Positions 51,967 to 60,821 of a DNA stretch of 64,000 bases are shown here, one piece after another. Both the position numbers and the translations under genes were made by a program. Each line of letters opens with the position of its first letter. Within the stretch, counting starts at the first letter, position 1. The notes beneath the pieces are model-generated. The model was given only the letters and a program-made list of their open reading frames with translations, was not told the DNA's origin and made no database searches. Origin of the DNA: Sphingobacterium sp. ML3W (GTDB lineage: Bacteria > Bacteroidota > Bacteroidia > Sphingobacteriales > Sphingobacteriaceae); assembly GCF_000747525.1 (NCBI RefSeq), contig NZ_CP009278.1, positions 3,534,001 to 3,598,000 of the forward strand, given 5' to 3'.

Positions 51967-52489
51967 TTATCTATGTTTATATAATTCTGACATGCATGGG
52001 AAGTTACTGCTATTTACAACTTATATTTTGATCCGTTATCCTATCCATATACCTAATAAAATTGTCCATTTATTTTAGATACCAAAACATCATTCTCATC
52101 AAATTTAGTTGTCCATTTTTTGAAATATTGTTTGAAGATCAGATAATCTGTACAAGATATAACAGGAAAAGCACATTTACAAAATCATTCAAGTCATTTC
52201 AGATTGTTAGGAGACTGAATAGAGCTGCTCCTTTTAGAGCTCCACTATTAACTTCAACATGATGGCTCTGTGCATAACACATTGCCAAAAATAAAGCATG
52301 GCATTGTATTTTTCTGCAATTTTGCTCTTTTTCCTATCCCAATATTCTTCCTATATTATCAAGTCGCTTTCCGAACAGGAATAGCACTTCATAGCGGTAT
52401 TTTCTTTTTTTTAGCTGTAATCCTAAAACTTATTTCACTTTTTCAAGGTTTAATACATTAGAAATTAACCAATCCAAAACTAATAGAAC
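51967..52489. other. Mostly gene-free stretch
   Basis: Contains the doubtful ORF at 52270-52461. The frame 52062-52262 on the plus strand has no protein-like character. The monooxygenase promoter should lie near 51970-52020, but no clear box was found. Confidence 0.4.
52270..52461 (+). CDS. Possible small membrane protein (doubtful)
   Basis: 63 codons from a GTG start, with two hydrophobic stretches (FALFPIPIFFLYY and IFFFLAVILKLISLF). It lies 28 bases upstream of another small membrane protein gene. No family is recognised and the start codon is weak. Confidence 0.3.
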   Translation: MHNTLPKIKHGIVFFCNFALFPIPIFFLYYQVAFRTGIALHSGIFFFLAVILKLISLFQGLIH

Positions 52490-52702
52490 ATGAATTTATC
52501 ATTCATCAACATCGGAACAACAGAAATGTATTTTCTATTGATTCCTTTCATATTCGTTATTTACACCATTTATCACATTATCACCAATAATAATATCCCA
52601 GGCAACAAAAAACCATTATGGATAATCGCAGTTTTACTGTTCAACTTCGTCGGATGCATATTTTATTGGTGGTTCGGGAAAGATAAATCAAAGAATATAT
52701 GA
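52490..52702 (+). CDS. Small membrane protein, PLD nuclease N-terminal domain type
   Basis: 70 aa with two membrane helices and the pattern YHIITNNNIPGNKKPLWIIA then LFNFVGCIFYWWFGKDK. This matches the PLDc_N domain (cardiolipin-synthase N-terminal membrane segment) that also occurs as a stand-alone protein in Bacteroidota. Function unknown; no catalytic residues expected. Single gene. Confidence 0.72.
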   Translation: MNLSFINIGTTEMYFLLIPFIFVIYTIYHIITNNNIPGNKKPLWIIAVLLFNFVGCIFYWWFGKDKSKNI

Positions 52703-52916
52703 TATATATTCAAAAATAAATGAAAGTATCAATTTACATCACCTGATTTTCCTAGTATCATCTTTTACTAGATATTGCGTTCTGATTAGGAAAATATAAA
52801 TTGTACACAAATTCCTATTGCGACATCCGTTGCGTTGAATTTTATAAACTAATTTTCAAAATGGATTGATACAAATACCATAAAATAATCGCAATATTGT
52901 ATATAATATAAATAAT

Positions 52917-53207
52917 ATGGAAAAAAAAACAAATAAATATAAGCTCACTTTAGAGCAGGTTTCTGTGAGAAAAGATGATGCTACACTGTCCGAACCAATC
53001 GTATTAGAATTTGAGAACCACGATGAGATTTTCAATATAATAGAAGTATTGCGCAAAAAGAATCTTTTCAATGATGAAAACCAATCTGTAGAATTTGCTA
53101 TAGGTTTGAAAATGTTCAGTGAGGTTATGCTAAAGAACAAGACTAATCCTCTTTTTGAAAATTTTTCCCCTGCTTTCGTTGAATTTATGAAAAAACTTAA
53201 AAGCTAA
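52917..53207 (+). CDS. DUF3861 family protein
   Basis: 96 aa, soluble. Start KYKLTLEQVSVRKDD, then LEFENHDEIFNIIEVLRKKN and AIGLKMFSEVMLKNK fit the small DUF3861 family, whose function is unknown. It is 43 bases upstream of the FUSC transporter gene on the same strand, possibly co-transcribed. Confidence 0.8.
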   Translation: MEKKTNKYKLTLEQVSVRKDDATLSEPIVLEFENHDEIFNIIEVLRKKNLFNDENQSVEFAIGLKMFSEVMLKNKTNPLFENFSPAFVEFMKKLKS

Positions 53208-53250
53208 TCCACTAACGCTATTAGGCACTAACAGTATAAAGAAAGAGCTA

Positions 53251-54303
53251 ATGGATTCATTTTTTAAACTTAATAAATCGAACAGACAGTGGCACCTACC
53301 CATAGTAGCAGGGCTAAGCGTAGGCATACCTATGATTTTGGGATGGTATATTGATAATATCGAAGCCGGTAAACTCGCGTCATTAGCCGGATTATCAATT
53401 TTATACATTCAATCGGATAAGCTCGTCGAACGAATGATATTACTCATGACCTGTTGCTTTGGAATCATGGTCTCTTTTACAATAGGATTATTTTTTTCAT
53501 TCAATTCATTTATAGCACCAATTGCATTTGGGCTTTTGTCATTCGGAGTACATTACTCATTACATAAGCTTCAACTGACTCGACCTCCGGGCAACTTCTT
53601 TTTTATAATGTTGGCCTCTACCGCGATCTGCACCCCATTTCATCTAGAAAGCATACCTGAAAAAATTGGATATCTCGCTATTGGGACGATCTTAACATGT
53701 GGTATTGGTTTAATATACAGTCTGCTCACGCTTAAGAAAAATAAGGAACCAGAAAATTTGATCCATCATAAATCTGGCTATACCAATATCGTTGAATCCT
53801 TGATTTTTGGACTAGTTATGGCGATATCCTTAGCGGTGGCATTTTCATTAACTATCGAAAAACCCTATTGGATACCTATTTCCTGTCTTGCCGTAATGCA
53901 AGGTAGCAGTTCTAAACATATTTGGCTTAGGGCAACACAACGCGTCAGTGGGACACTGATTGGGCTGGGCATAACTTGGCTCATCGCATCCGGTAACCCA
54001 ACCCCTCTAATTATGGTGATGAGCATTACCCTGTTACAAATAATTGTAGAATTTTTAGTGGTGCGAAATTATGGAGTTGCTGTCGTGTTTATTACCATAC
54101 TCACTATTTTCTTATCGGAGTCTGGCAAGCAATTAACCCAAGATACGAATGAAATTTTTTTCGCACGCATGATTGATATATTTATTGGAAGTGTGATAGG
54201 GATAATAGGTGGTTGGATTTTATATCACGAAAAAATACATTTTTATGTAACCTTACAGCTTAAAAAAGCTAAAGTACTAATCAAGAAAACTAGACCTACA
54301 TAA
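53251..54303 (+). CDS. FUSC-family membrane protein (aromatic-acid-exporter-like)
   Basis: 350 aa inner-membrane protein with two sets of helices. The second set carries IEKPYWIPISCLAVMQGSS followed by RATQRVSGTLIGLGITW, the FUSC/YccS-type signature (W.P.., R..R..GT..G). Relatives export aromatic acids or related compounds. This one lacks the long cytoplasmic C-terminal domain of full-size members (about 650-700 aa). It may export small organic acids; substrate not determinable. It follows the DUF3861 gene. Confidence 0.82.
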   Translation: MDSFFKLNKSNRQWHLPIVAGLSVGIPMILGWYIDNIEAGKLASLAGLSILYIQSDKLVERMILLMTCCFGIMVSFTIGLFFSFNSFIAPIAFGLLSFGVHYSLHKLQLTRPPGNFFFIMLASTAICTPFHLESIPEKIGYLAIGTILTCGIGLIYSLLTLKKNKEPENLIHHKSGYTNIVESLIFGLVMAISLAVAFSLTIEKPYWIPISCLAVMQGSSSKHIWLRATQRVSGTLIGLGITWLIASGNPTPLIMVMSITLLQIIVEFLVVRNYGVAVVFITILTIFLSESGKQLTQDTNEIFFARMIDIFIGSVIGIIGGWILYHEKIHFYVTLQLKKAKVLIKKTRPT

Positions 54304-54555
54304 CAATGGCCAAGTAGACATTCGACTAGCTCTTATTCCAATGTCATCCTTAATTTATACTAGTGCATCCTGCTACAAATCACCTGTGCAATAATAAAAA
54401 ATAGCTATAAACACTGATCTTCAATTGCTCCGCTGTAATGAAGCTACCACTAAAAAGGGAATTCTCGGGGCCACATCTCAACTCATAAATTATGACTTGG
54501 CGAAAGCTGATATCCGATAATAAAAGAGTATTTTTCTAAGCGATATGGCATATCG
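54304..54555. other. Spacer with small hairpin
   Basis: About 250 bases between convergent genes. An 8-bp palindrome AGCGATAT-GGC-ATATCGCT at about 54539-54557 overlaps the stop of the minus-strand gene and may help end transcription. Nothing else seen. Confidence 0.4.
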
Positions 54556-55077
54556 CTATTTTGATAGTTCTACCAGTTCGGCGTGTGTAAAAGCGTGGAC
54601 TCCCTTAAGGTAACTATTTGCTTCGCTCAAATATTTGTAAATGATGTTTTTCCCTTCTTGACTTCGTAGTTTCTGGAGATTGTGTACCAAGAACTCTTTA
54701 TCAATTAATCTATCTTCATTGTATTGAAGAAATGAAGGTGCGTGGGTTTGTACAGACCAACGAATAAAACGAAGGTCAATATTGTTCTGATTTTTAGTGA
54801 TAACAGATTCCAAAAGGTTTTTACCTTTCTTAAATTGGTTTATTTTCGTAAAAGGGTTGTTCTTATGTTTTGCCCAAAGTATTTCATACGCTGCAAGGTA
54901 TCCTCTCTCAGTCGCAGTATGTGCCCCAGCCTCTAGTATTTTCAAATTGGCGGCACATAGTTTTTTATCCTTAGCAGCTACTGCATAGTCAGCACGCATT
55001 TTATCAATGTTGATTTGCGCAAAACAATTGATTGTACTTAATACAAAATATATACAGACAAAAAAGCAAATTCTCAT
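54556..55077 (-). CDS. Secreted protein of unknown function
   Basis: 173 aa from ATG 55077, giving the signal peptide MRICFFVCIYFVLSTINCFAQ; an upstream TTG at 55131 is rejected. Mature part is helical and basic, e.g. AAYEILWAKHKNNPFTK and KGKNLLESVITKNQNNIDLRFIRW, resembling TPR-like or small periplasmic helical proteins of Bacteroidota. No family assigned. Single gene beside an 800-base gene-free stretch. Confidence 0.65.
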   Translation of the reverse strand: MRICFFVCIYFVLSTINCFAQINIDKMRADYAVAAKDKKLCAANLKILEAGAHTATERGYLAAYEILWAKHKNNPFTKINQFKKGKNLLESVITKNQNNIDLRFIRWSVQTHAPSFLQYNEDRLIDKEFLVHNLQKLRSQEGKNIIYKYLSEANSYLKGVHAFTHAELVELSK

Positions 55078-55884
55078 TAGCAGTTCAATTAAAGTAAAAA
55101 TTATGGTTTTAATACTTGTGTTCAAGTTCAATTCCGAACCCGTTTTATTTTAGTCAGATCATATACTTTCTATAATCTTTTTAGCATTGAAACATCAGAA
55201 TAAGGCTATAGGTTCAGAACTATATTAATTTCGGGTATTAACACATTAATACCGTATTTACCACATAAAGGCTCCAATCTCCACTGCGTAAAGTATTAAT
55301 CGATGAGACTTTTACTATTCTCCCAACCTAAAGCTTCTATACCATTTTTTCTAATATCTCAAGTGTAACTCTTGGTAAAACCAGATTTCAGAAATTCCAG
55401 ACCATATATTAAACAATTCACTATCAACCACATGATCCCATACCCGCTTATTGATTAATATCATGTATGTTGCTTTTGGTCATAGCAATTTACAACTATT
55501 TTTGTCAACCTCGCTTATGAATGGATACTATAGATTGTGATATTTACAGCTCATGTCAAGTGTACACAAACAATAGCAATCAGACAAAGCTACATGACAA
55601 ACAAAAAACTGAAATGTTAAAAAACCTTAAATCTCTACTTATTTAACAGACATTTTCTTACCGCATACGGGAGAATGCAAAAGGACCAAAAACACTATAA
55701 ATCAGTTAATTAGACAACTAATATTTATATCAGATTTGTTACAATTAGTAATTGTGTTCAATTTTCATAAAATATTGGGGCATGTCTTTTGTAATTAGGG
55801 ATTCGTAATATTTTTATTACAAAGGTAAGTTTGTCATTTGTCAACAAGATCAAATGCATTAACACACTAATAATAAAAAAGAAT
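55078..55884. other. Long gene-free stretch upstream of the glycosyltransferase
   Basis: No intact gene on either strand. The minus strand between about 55460 and 55260 gives protein-like fragments in two frames broken by stops (e.g. SELFNIWSGISEIWFYQELH and IEALGWENSKSLID), so a decayed gene is possible. TAAGTTTG at 55826-55833 matches the -7 consensus for the glycosyltransferase gene, without a clear -33. Confidence 0.4.
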
Positions 55885-57330
55885 ATGGATTATATGGAAG
55901 AAGTTCTCACTCCCTCACTGGAGGCTAAAAAGCAAGTAATGCCTGCTGTATTGAATTCAAATGAGCAGCAATCGAAACAACTAAATAATATTTTGGAACG
56001 TAAAACCAATCAATATGGTCTCAAAGAATATAGTATTTGGGCTTTCACCTTTTTGATATTTTCATCATCATTATTCGGCATCTATATGCTCCAGACAGAA
56101 TTCGAGACACTTCGCTTCGAACGTTTGAATAGCATCGGTGGCACTCTACTCATTGGATTAGGAATTTTCTTGCTTTTATCAAGCATCAGTTTTATCATTT
56201 TTTTACTAATCTTACATCTTAAATATAAACCGATTGCTACGGTATCGGATGAAGAATTACCAACTTGTACTATCATTGTACCCGCTTACAACGAAGGACA
56301 TCTTGTCTACGATACTTTACGTAGTCTTGCCAATAGCGATTACCCGGAACATAAGATCCAACTAATCGCTATCGATGATGGCAGCAAGGATGATACCTTT
56401 GCATGGATACAACGAGCTAAGGAAGAGTTGGGTGATCGTGTAGAAATTTATAAACAACCAAAGAATATGGGTAAACGCCATGCCCTCTATCGTGGTTTTA
56501 AATTAGGTAAAGGCGATATTTTTATTACTGTTGATAGTGATTCGGTAGTAAAAAAAGATACGCTCCGAAATATGGTCTCCCCATTCGTGAAAAAGAAAGA
56601 ATGTGGTGCAGTCGCTGGAAATGTACGTGTGCTGAATAATAAAAAAGCAATTATACCACGTATGCTCAGCGTTAGTTTTACATTCAGTTTTGAATTTGTA
56701 CGTTCGGCACAAAGTGTTTTAGGGACTGTCATGTGTACACCAGGGGCTTTATCTGCCTATAGAAAAGATGCGGTGATGAATTGTCTGGAAGATTGGATCA
56801 ACCAAACTTTTATGAACCAGCCATCGGATATTGGCGAAGATCGCGCCATGACCAATATGATCTTGAAACAAGGTTATCACGTACTGTTTCAATCCAATGC
56901 TTTTGTCTATACCGACACACCTGTACGTTACAAAAATCTGTACAAGATGTTTATCCGTTGGGAAAGAAGTAATGTTCGTGAAAATATTATGATGAGTCGT
57001 TTTGCCTTTACAAACTTCCGTAAAGGTCCAAAATTGGGTACACGTATCTTATTGATTATGCAATGGAAGAAAGTATTGCTTTCTTATCCCCTACTCCTTT
57101 TAATGTTGTGGACAATATTCCATTATCCGCTCATGTTTTTGAGTGCTACGTTTGTAGGTATATTGATTTTCTCAAGTATACAAGCATTCTTTTTCGCATC
57201 AAAAAACGAAAATAAGAAAGAAGCATTTTGGGCCTATACCTACAGTATATTTTATGCATTCTCTTTATTTTGGATCACGCCATATGCCATCGCAACAGCA
57301 GGGCGTAGAGGTTGGTTAACGAGAGGATAA
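55885..57330 (+). CDS. Processive family 2 glycosyltransferase (NodC/hyaluronan-synthase-like)
   Basis: 481 aa from ATG 55885 (MDYMEEVLTPSLEAKK); the frame upstream starts at a TTG in the promoter region. Two N-terminal membrane helices, a GT2 domain, then at least three C-terminal helices. Motifs: VPAYNEGHLVYDTL, AIDDGSKDDT, TVDSDS (DxD), VMCTPGALSAYR, GEDRAMTN (catalytic base region) and FIRWERSN in place of QxxRW. This is the layout of enzymes that polymerise and export a beta-linked polysaccharide (chitin-oligosaccharide, hyaluronan or poly-GlcNAc type). No export or modification partner is adjacent, so it may act alone. Confidence 0.88.
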   Translation: MDYMEEVLTPSLEAKKQVMPAVLNSNEQQSKQLNNILERKTNQYGLKEYSIWAFTFLIFSSSLFGIYMLQTEFETLRFERLNSIGGTLLIGLGIFLLLSSISFIIFLLILHLKYKPIATVSDEELPTCTIIVPAYNEGHLVYDTLRSLANSDYPEHKIQLIAIDDGSKDDTFAWIQRAKEELGDRVEIYKQPKNMGKRHALYRGFKLGKGDIFITVDSDSVVKKDTLRNMVSPFVKKKECGAVAGNVRVLNNKKAIIPRMLSVSFTFSFEFVRSAQSVLGTVMCTPGALSAYRKDAVMNCLEDWINQTFMNQPSDIGEDRAMTNMILKQGYHVLFQSNAFVYTDTPVRYKNLYKMFIRWERSNVRENIMMSRFAFTNFRKGPKLGTRILLIMQWKKVLLSYPLLLLMLWTIFHYPLMFLSATFVGILIFSSIQAFFFASKNENKKEAFWAYTYSIFYAFSLFWITPYAIATAGRRGWLTRG

Positions 57331-57374
57331 TATTCAAAAAATAAATTCATATTTTACTATAATCAAGAGTGTGA

Positions 57375-57424
57375 TTAAAAGATAAGGCGTGTGAGATGAA
57401 TATCTCACACGCCTTATCTTTTAA
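57375..57424. terminator. Strong bidirectional terminator
   Basis: Perfect 23-bp stem (57375-57397 with 57402-57424), loop GAAT, GC-rich centre and TTAAAA/TTTTAA outer ends. It lies between the convergent genes ending at 57330 and 57534. Confidence 0.9.
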
Positions 57425-57533
57425 TTCCATCGAATAGAAAATTGAACCATCTATATTTCTGCAGAAAAACTTGGCTGCGTATTTGCTTTTTCCTAAAAAA
57501 ATAAACTTATGTAATCAGATGCTCTTTATAGCG

Positions 57534-57875
57534 TTAAACCATAGCCATCTCTGGCTCTTCATAAAAATCTTCATTCCACTTTGCCAATTGGCACATAATC
57601 GGTATCAAAGCTTTGCCTTTTCCAGTTAATGAATATTCTACCCTGGGCGGTAGTTCCTTGAACTCCTCTCTAAAGATAATACCATCTTCTTCCAATTCTT
57701 TCAACGATGTGGTCAATACCTTTCTTGAAATATGCTCAATCATTGCATCTAATTGTCCGAAACGTGCTTTTCGGTCACGCAGGGTATAGATGATAACGGG
57801 TTTCCACCTCGTTCCTAAAATCCCCATAGAGCGTTGCATCGCGCATGAGCAACTCTTAAATTCAGTTCGTTTCAT
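57534..57875 (-). CDS. HxlR-family winged-helix regulator
   Basis: 113 aa. Family landmarks: CSCAMQRSMGILGTRWKP, LRDRKARFGQLDAMI, ISRKVLTTSLKELEEDGII and PPRVEYSLTGKGKAL. Two Cys (9 and 11) near the N-terminus could sense electrophiles or oxidants, as in YodB/HypR-type relatives. It is divergent from an Old Yellow Enzyme gene, and the 112-base spacer contains inverted and direct repeats. A redox- or quinone-responsive repressor of the flavoenzyme is likely (inference). Confidence 0.9.
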   Translation of the reverse strand: MKRTEFKSCSCAMQRSMGILGTRWKPVIIYTLRDRKARFGQLDAMIEHISRKVLTTSLKELEEDGIIFREEFKELPPRVEYSLTGKGKALIPIMCQLAKWNEDFYEEPEMAMV

Positions 57876-57903
57876 GTGAATATTCTTTAATAGTTACTCA
57901 AAG

Positions 57904-57931
57904 GTAACTACTTTATACTATCAATAGTTAC
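57904..57931. promoter_or_regulatory. Likely HxlR operator region
   Basis: GTAACTA (57904-57910) and TAGTTAC (57925-57931) are a perfect inverted pair, with ACTAT-CA-ATAGT nested inside. TATACTAT recurs just downstream at about 57938 and a variant TATACGAT at about 57963. The cluster lies between the divergent genes. Confidence 0.55.
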
Positions 57932-57987
57932 AAATGTATACTATTTGAAATATATTTGCAATGTTATACGATTTAAAATAAAAAAAA

Positions 57988-59052
57988 ATGAGCATACAAA
58001 CACTTTTTAGTCCATTTGAATATAAAAATCTAGTCCTTAAAAATCGCTTTGTCATGGCACCTATGACGCGTGCATTTGCTGTAGATGGTATCCCTGGCGA
58101 CGACGTAAAAGGCTACTACGAACGTCGTGCTGCGGCAGAAGTTGGACTGATTCTCACAGAAGGTACAGTTATAGATAGACCTTCTTCAAAGAATCTAAAG
58201 GACATTCCTAATTTTTATGGTGAGCAAGCCTTAAATGGTTGGAAAAATGTGGTGGGTGCTGTTCATAAAAAAGGTGGAAAAATAGCGCCTCAAATATGGC
58301 ATGTAGGCAATACACCCATGCAATGGACTCCACCTGCACCTTTTGAAAGTCCAGACACCATGACCTTAGCCGATATAGAGCATACAATACAGGCTTTCGC
58401 AAATGCTGCAAAAGCAGCAAAAGATTTGGGGTTTGATGCTCTTGAAATCCACGGAGCGCATGGTTATTTAATCGACCAATTCTTTTGGGAGGGTATGAAC
58501 CACAGGACAGATGAGTTTGGCGGCAAAACGATTAAAGAAAGATCAAAATTTGCAATTGAAGTCGTAAAAGCCATGCGTCAGGCTGTAGGTCCTGACTTCG
58601 TTATCATCCTACGTTTGTCGCAGTGGAAACAACAAGATTACACAGCAAAATTGGCAGCAACACCTGTAGAATTAGAGGAGTGGATATCACCTTTGGTAGA
58701 TGCAGGTGTCGATATTTTTCATGGTAGTCAACGTCGCTATTGGGAACCTGAGTTTCAAGGTAGCGATCTAAATTTTGCTGGCTGGTTGAAAAAGGTTTCG
58801 GGACAACCTACCATTACCGTTGGATCGGTAGGTCTTGATAAAGATTTTGGTGATGTATTTACAAATGCTGAATCAAAATCTGCATCTGTACCACTAGATG
58901 AATTGATCCGTAGATATGATCGAGGAGATTTTGATTTAGTAGCCGTAGGCAGAGCTATTTTGCAAGATCCAAATTGGGTACAGAAAATTCAAGCAGAAAA
59001 ATTTGACGAGCTTGCTACTTTCGAAGCAAAAAGTTTAGGTAGTTTATCTTAG
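57988..59052 (+). CDS. Old Yellow Enzyme family NADH:flavin oxidoreductase
   Basis: 354 aa FMN-dependent ene-reductase. Motifs: LFSPFEYKNLVLKNRFVMAP at the N-terminus, PQIWHVGN, LEIHGAHGYLIDQF (substrate-binding His pair), and VAVGRAILQDPNWV near the phosphate site. Such enzymes reduce alpha,beta-unsaturated carbonyls or quinones and are often induced by electrophile stress. It is controlled, by position, by the divergent HxlR protein. Full length with no partner domain. Confidence 0.93.
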   Translation: MSIQTLFSPFEYKNLVLKNRFVMAPMTRAFAVDGIPGDDVKGYYERRAAAEVGLILTEGTVIDRPSSKNLKDIPNFYGEQALNGWKNVVGAVHKKGGKIAPQIWHVGNTPMQWTPPAPFESPDTMTLADIEHTIQAFANAAKAAKDLGFDALEIHGAHGYLIDQFFWEGMNHRTDEFGGKTIKERSKFAIEVVKAMRQAVGPDFVIILRLSQWKQQDYTAKLAATPVELEEWISPLVDAGVDIFHGSQRRYWEPEFQGSDLNFAGWLKKVSGQPTITVGSVGLDKDFGDVFTNAESKSASVPLDELIRRYDRGDFDLVAVGRAILQDPNWVQKIQAEKFDELATFEAKSLGSLS

Positions 59053-59074
59053 CCATTGATTCAACATAATTTTA

Positions 59075-59117
59075 GTATAGATTTTACTGTAATTATTGAT
59101 TACAGTAAAATCTATAC
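59075..59117 (+). terminator. Terminator of the flavoenzyme gene
   Basis: Perfect 19-bp stem 59075-59093 with 59099-59117, loop TATTG, 22 bases past the stop at 59052. The stem is A/T-rich and the tail modest. Confidence 0.7.
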
Positions 59118-59476
59118 ATTTAGCAATTTTCATGTGACCAATCTGACCTGCTATATCCATGTGCTAATTCTATCAAATTACGCATCACAAAACTATTTTT
59201 TACTCCCCTCTCTTTACAAAAAAGTATCTTCCATTCTAGTGTTGGCACAATCAATTTAAATTTCTTTTTTTTTTTTAAAAACTTACAGCAAGCTATATCG
59301 TACGATTAAAAAAGTACGATACAATTTCACGCGTTAAACACATTTCATTGAACTAGTTCTTCTTCAGAATCAATTCTCAAATGATGTCCAATATTATTTT
59401 TATAATTGTGATAATTCCCTATATTCACCATCTTTCTATCAAAAAACCAAAATTGCTTATAATCGTATTTTAATTT
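59118..59476. other. Spacer upstream of the acyltransferase gene, with an inverted repeat
   Basis: About 360 bases without a gene. TATCGTAC (59296-59303) and GTACGATA (59314-59321) form an inverted repeat with a 10-base spacer, resembling a dimer-binding operator. A run of T at about 59264-59275 is also present. Confidence 0.4.
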
Positions 59477-60610
59477 ATGCTCAAAACACAAGTTTCAACA
59501 GCTACTTTAACTGGAGGTAGACCACATTACAATGTGCTCGATGGATTGCGAGGAGTAGCGGCTATCATGGTTGTCTGTTTCCACATATTCGAAGCTTTTG
59601 CAACCAGCCATGTAGATCAAAGAATCAATCATGGTTATCTAGCTGTCGATTTTTTCTTCATCTTATCTGGGTTTGTCATCGGTTATGCTTATGATGATCG
59701 TTGGCGTACAACGACTACAAAAGATTTTATCAAACGTAGGATCGTCAGGTTGCATCCTATGGTCGTGATGGGCGCTGTCATAGGTGGTATTCTGTTTTAC
59801 TTTCAAGAATCCTCCGTGTGGGACGTATCAAAAGTAACAGTCATGGCGCTGTTTGGTGCTACGCTATTAAATGCATTGCTAATCCCCGCTATTCCCGGGA
59901 GCGAAGTCCGTGGCTTAGGTGAAATGTTTCCCCTCAATGGACCCAGCTGGTCCTTATTTTTTGAATATATTGGTAATATTTTATATGCACTATTCATACG
60001 TAAATTGTCAACCAAGGCATTAGCTGTACTGGTTTTAATTGCGGGCTGTGGCCTGGCAACATTTGCCATCGTAGGTCCTTATGGAGATATTTGTGCTGGA
60101 TTTTCACTGACCACAATCGAATTTACCGCAGGATTTTTACGGTTACTTTTTTCGTTTTCCGCAGGCTTGTTGCTTTCCCGGACTTTCAGACCAGCTCATA
60201 TAAAGGGATCATTTTGGTGGTGTAGTTTGATTATTGTTACGGTATTGGCTATACCACGTATTGGTGGCGCCGAGCACCTATGGATGAACGGCCTGTATGA
60301 TACCATTTGTTGTTTAGTGATTTTCCCACTTCTGGTCTATCTGGGAGCTTCTGCAAAAAGCACCAATCAATTTACGACACGAGTATGCAAATTCTTAGGC
60401 GATATCTCATACCCTCTATATACAGTACATTATCCTTTTATCTATCTCTATTATGCGTGGGTAAAAAACAATAAGCTCACTTTCGAAGAATCGTTGCCTG
60501 GAGCGGCAGCAGTTGTAATAGGGAGTATTGTCTTGGCCTATATCTGTTTAAAACTATACGATATACCCGTACGTAAATACTTGTCCGACCGATTTTTAAA
60601 AGCCAAATAA
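59477..60610 (+). CDS. Acyltransferase 3 family membrane protein (OafA/YrhL-like)
   Basis: 377 aa, about 10 membrane helices. Signature: YNVLDGLRGVAAIMVVCFHIFE with the catalytic-type His near the N-terminus, GYLAVDFFFILSGFVIGYAY, and FIKRRIVRLHPM with the conserved Arg. Members O-acylate sugars or other extracellular acceptors using cytoplasmic acyl-CoA. Single gene between the flavoenzyme and the AraC regulator. Acceptor unknown; modification of a surface glycan is one option. Confidence 0.88.
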   Translation: MLKTQVSTATLTGGRPHYNVLDGLRGVAAIMVVCFHIFEAFATSHVDQRINHGYLAVDFFFILSGFVIGYAYDDRWRTTTTKDFIKRRIVRLHPMVVMGAVIGGILFYFQESSVWDVSKVTVMALFGATLLNALLIPAIPGSEVRGLGEMFPLNGPSWSLFFEYIGNILYALFIRKLSTKALAVLVLIAGCGLATFAIVGPYGDICAGFSLTTIEFTAGFLRLLFSFSAGLLLSRTFRPAHIKGSFWWCSLIIVTVLAIPRIGGAEHLWMNGLYDTICCLVIFPLLVYLGASAKSTNQFTTRVCKFLGDISYPLYTVHYPFIYLYYAWVKNNKLTFEESLPGAAAVVIGSIVLAYICLKLYDIPVRKYLSDRFLKAK

Positions 60611-60821
60611 AGAAATTTAATCTAATACCACAGGCTAGCCAAGCTCCTCGACCTTGCACGGTCAAAAGTTAGTTATCGAGTCAATTGAATGATTCTCCTT
60701 CTTTCAGCTACACAATCTGATAGAAATTTTTTATATTTACGTTATTGTGTACCAAACTGTTCGTATTTGTCATCAAGCAAAACTTCTTGAATGAATATAA
60801 TGGAAGTAAAAAATATCGAAA

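Noticed and set aside
52062..52262. 66-codon plus-strand frame
   Set aside because: Begins at a weak start, has no hydrophobic, domain or family pattern, and no context.
54304..54555. Possible tRNA or small RNA between convergent genes
   Set aside because: No cloverleaf or conserved T-loop sequence found by eye; only a short palindrome is present.
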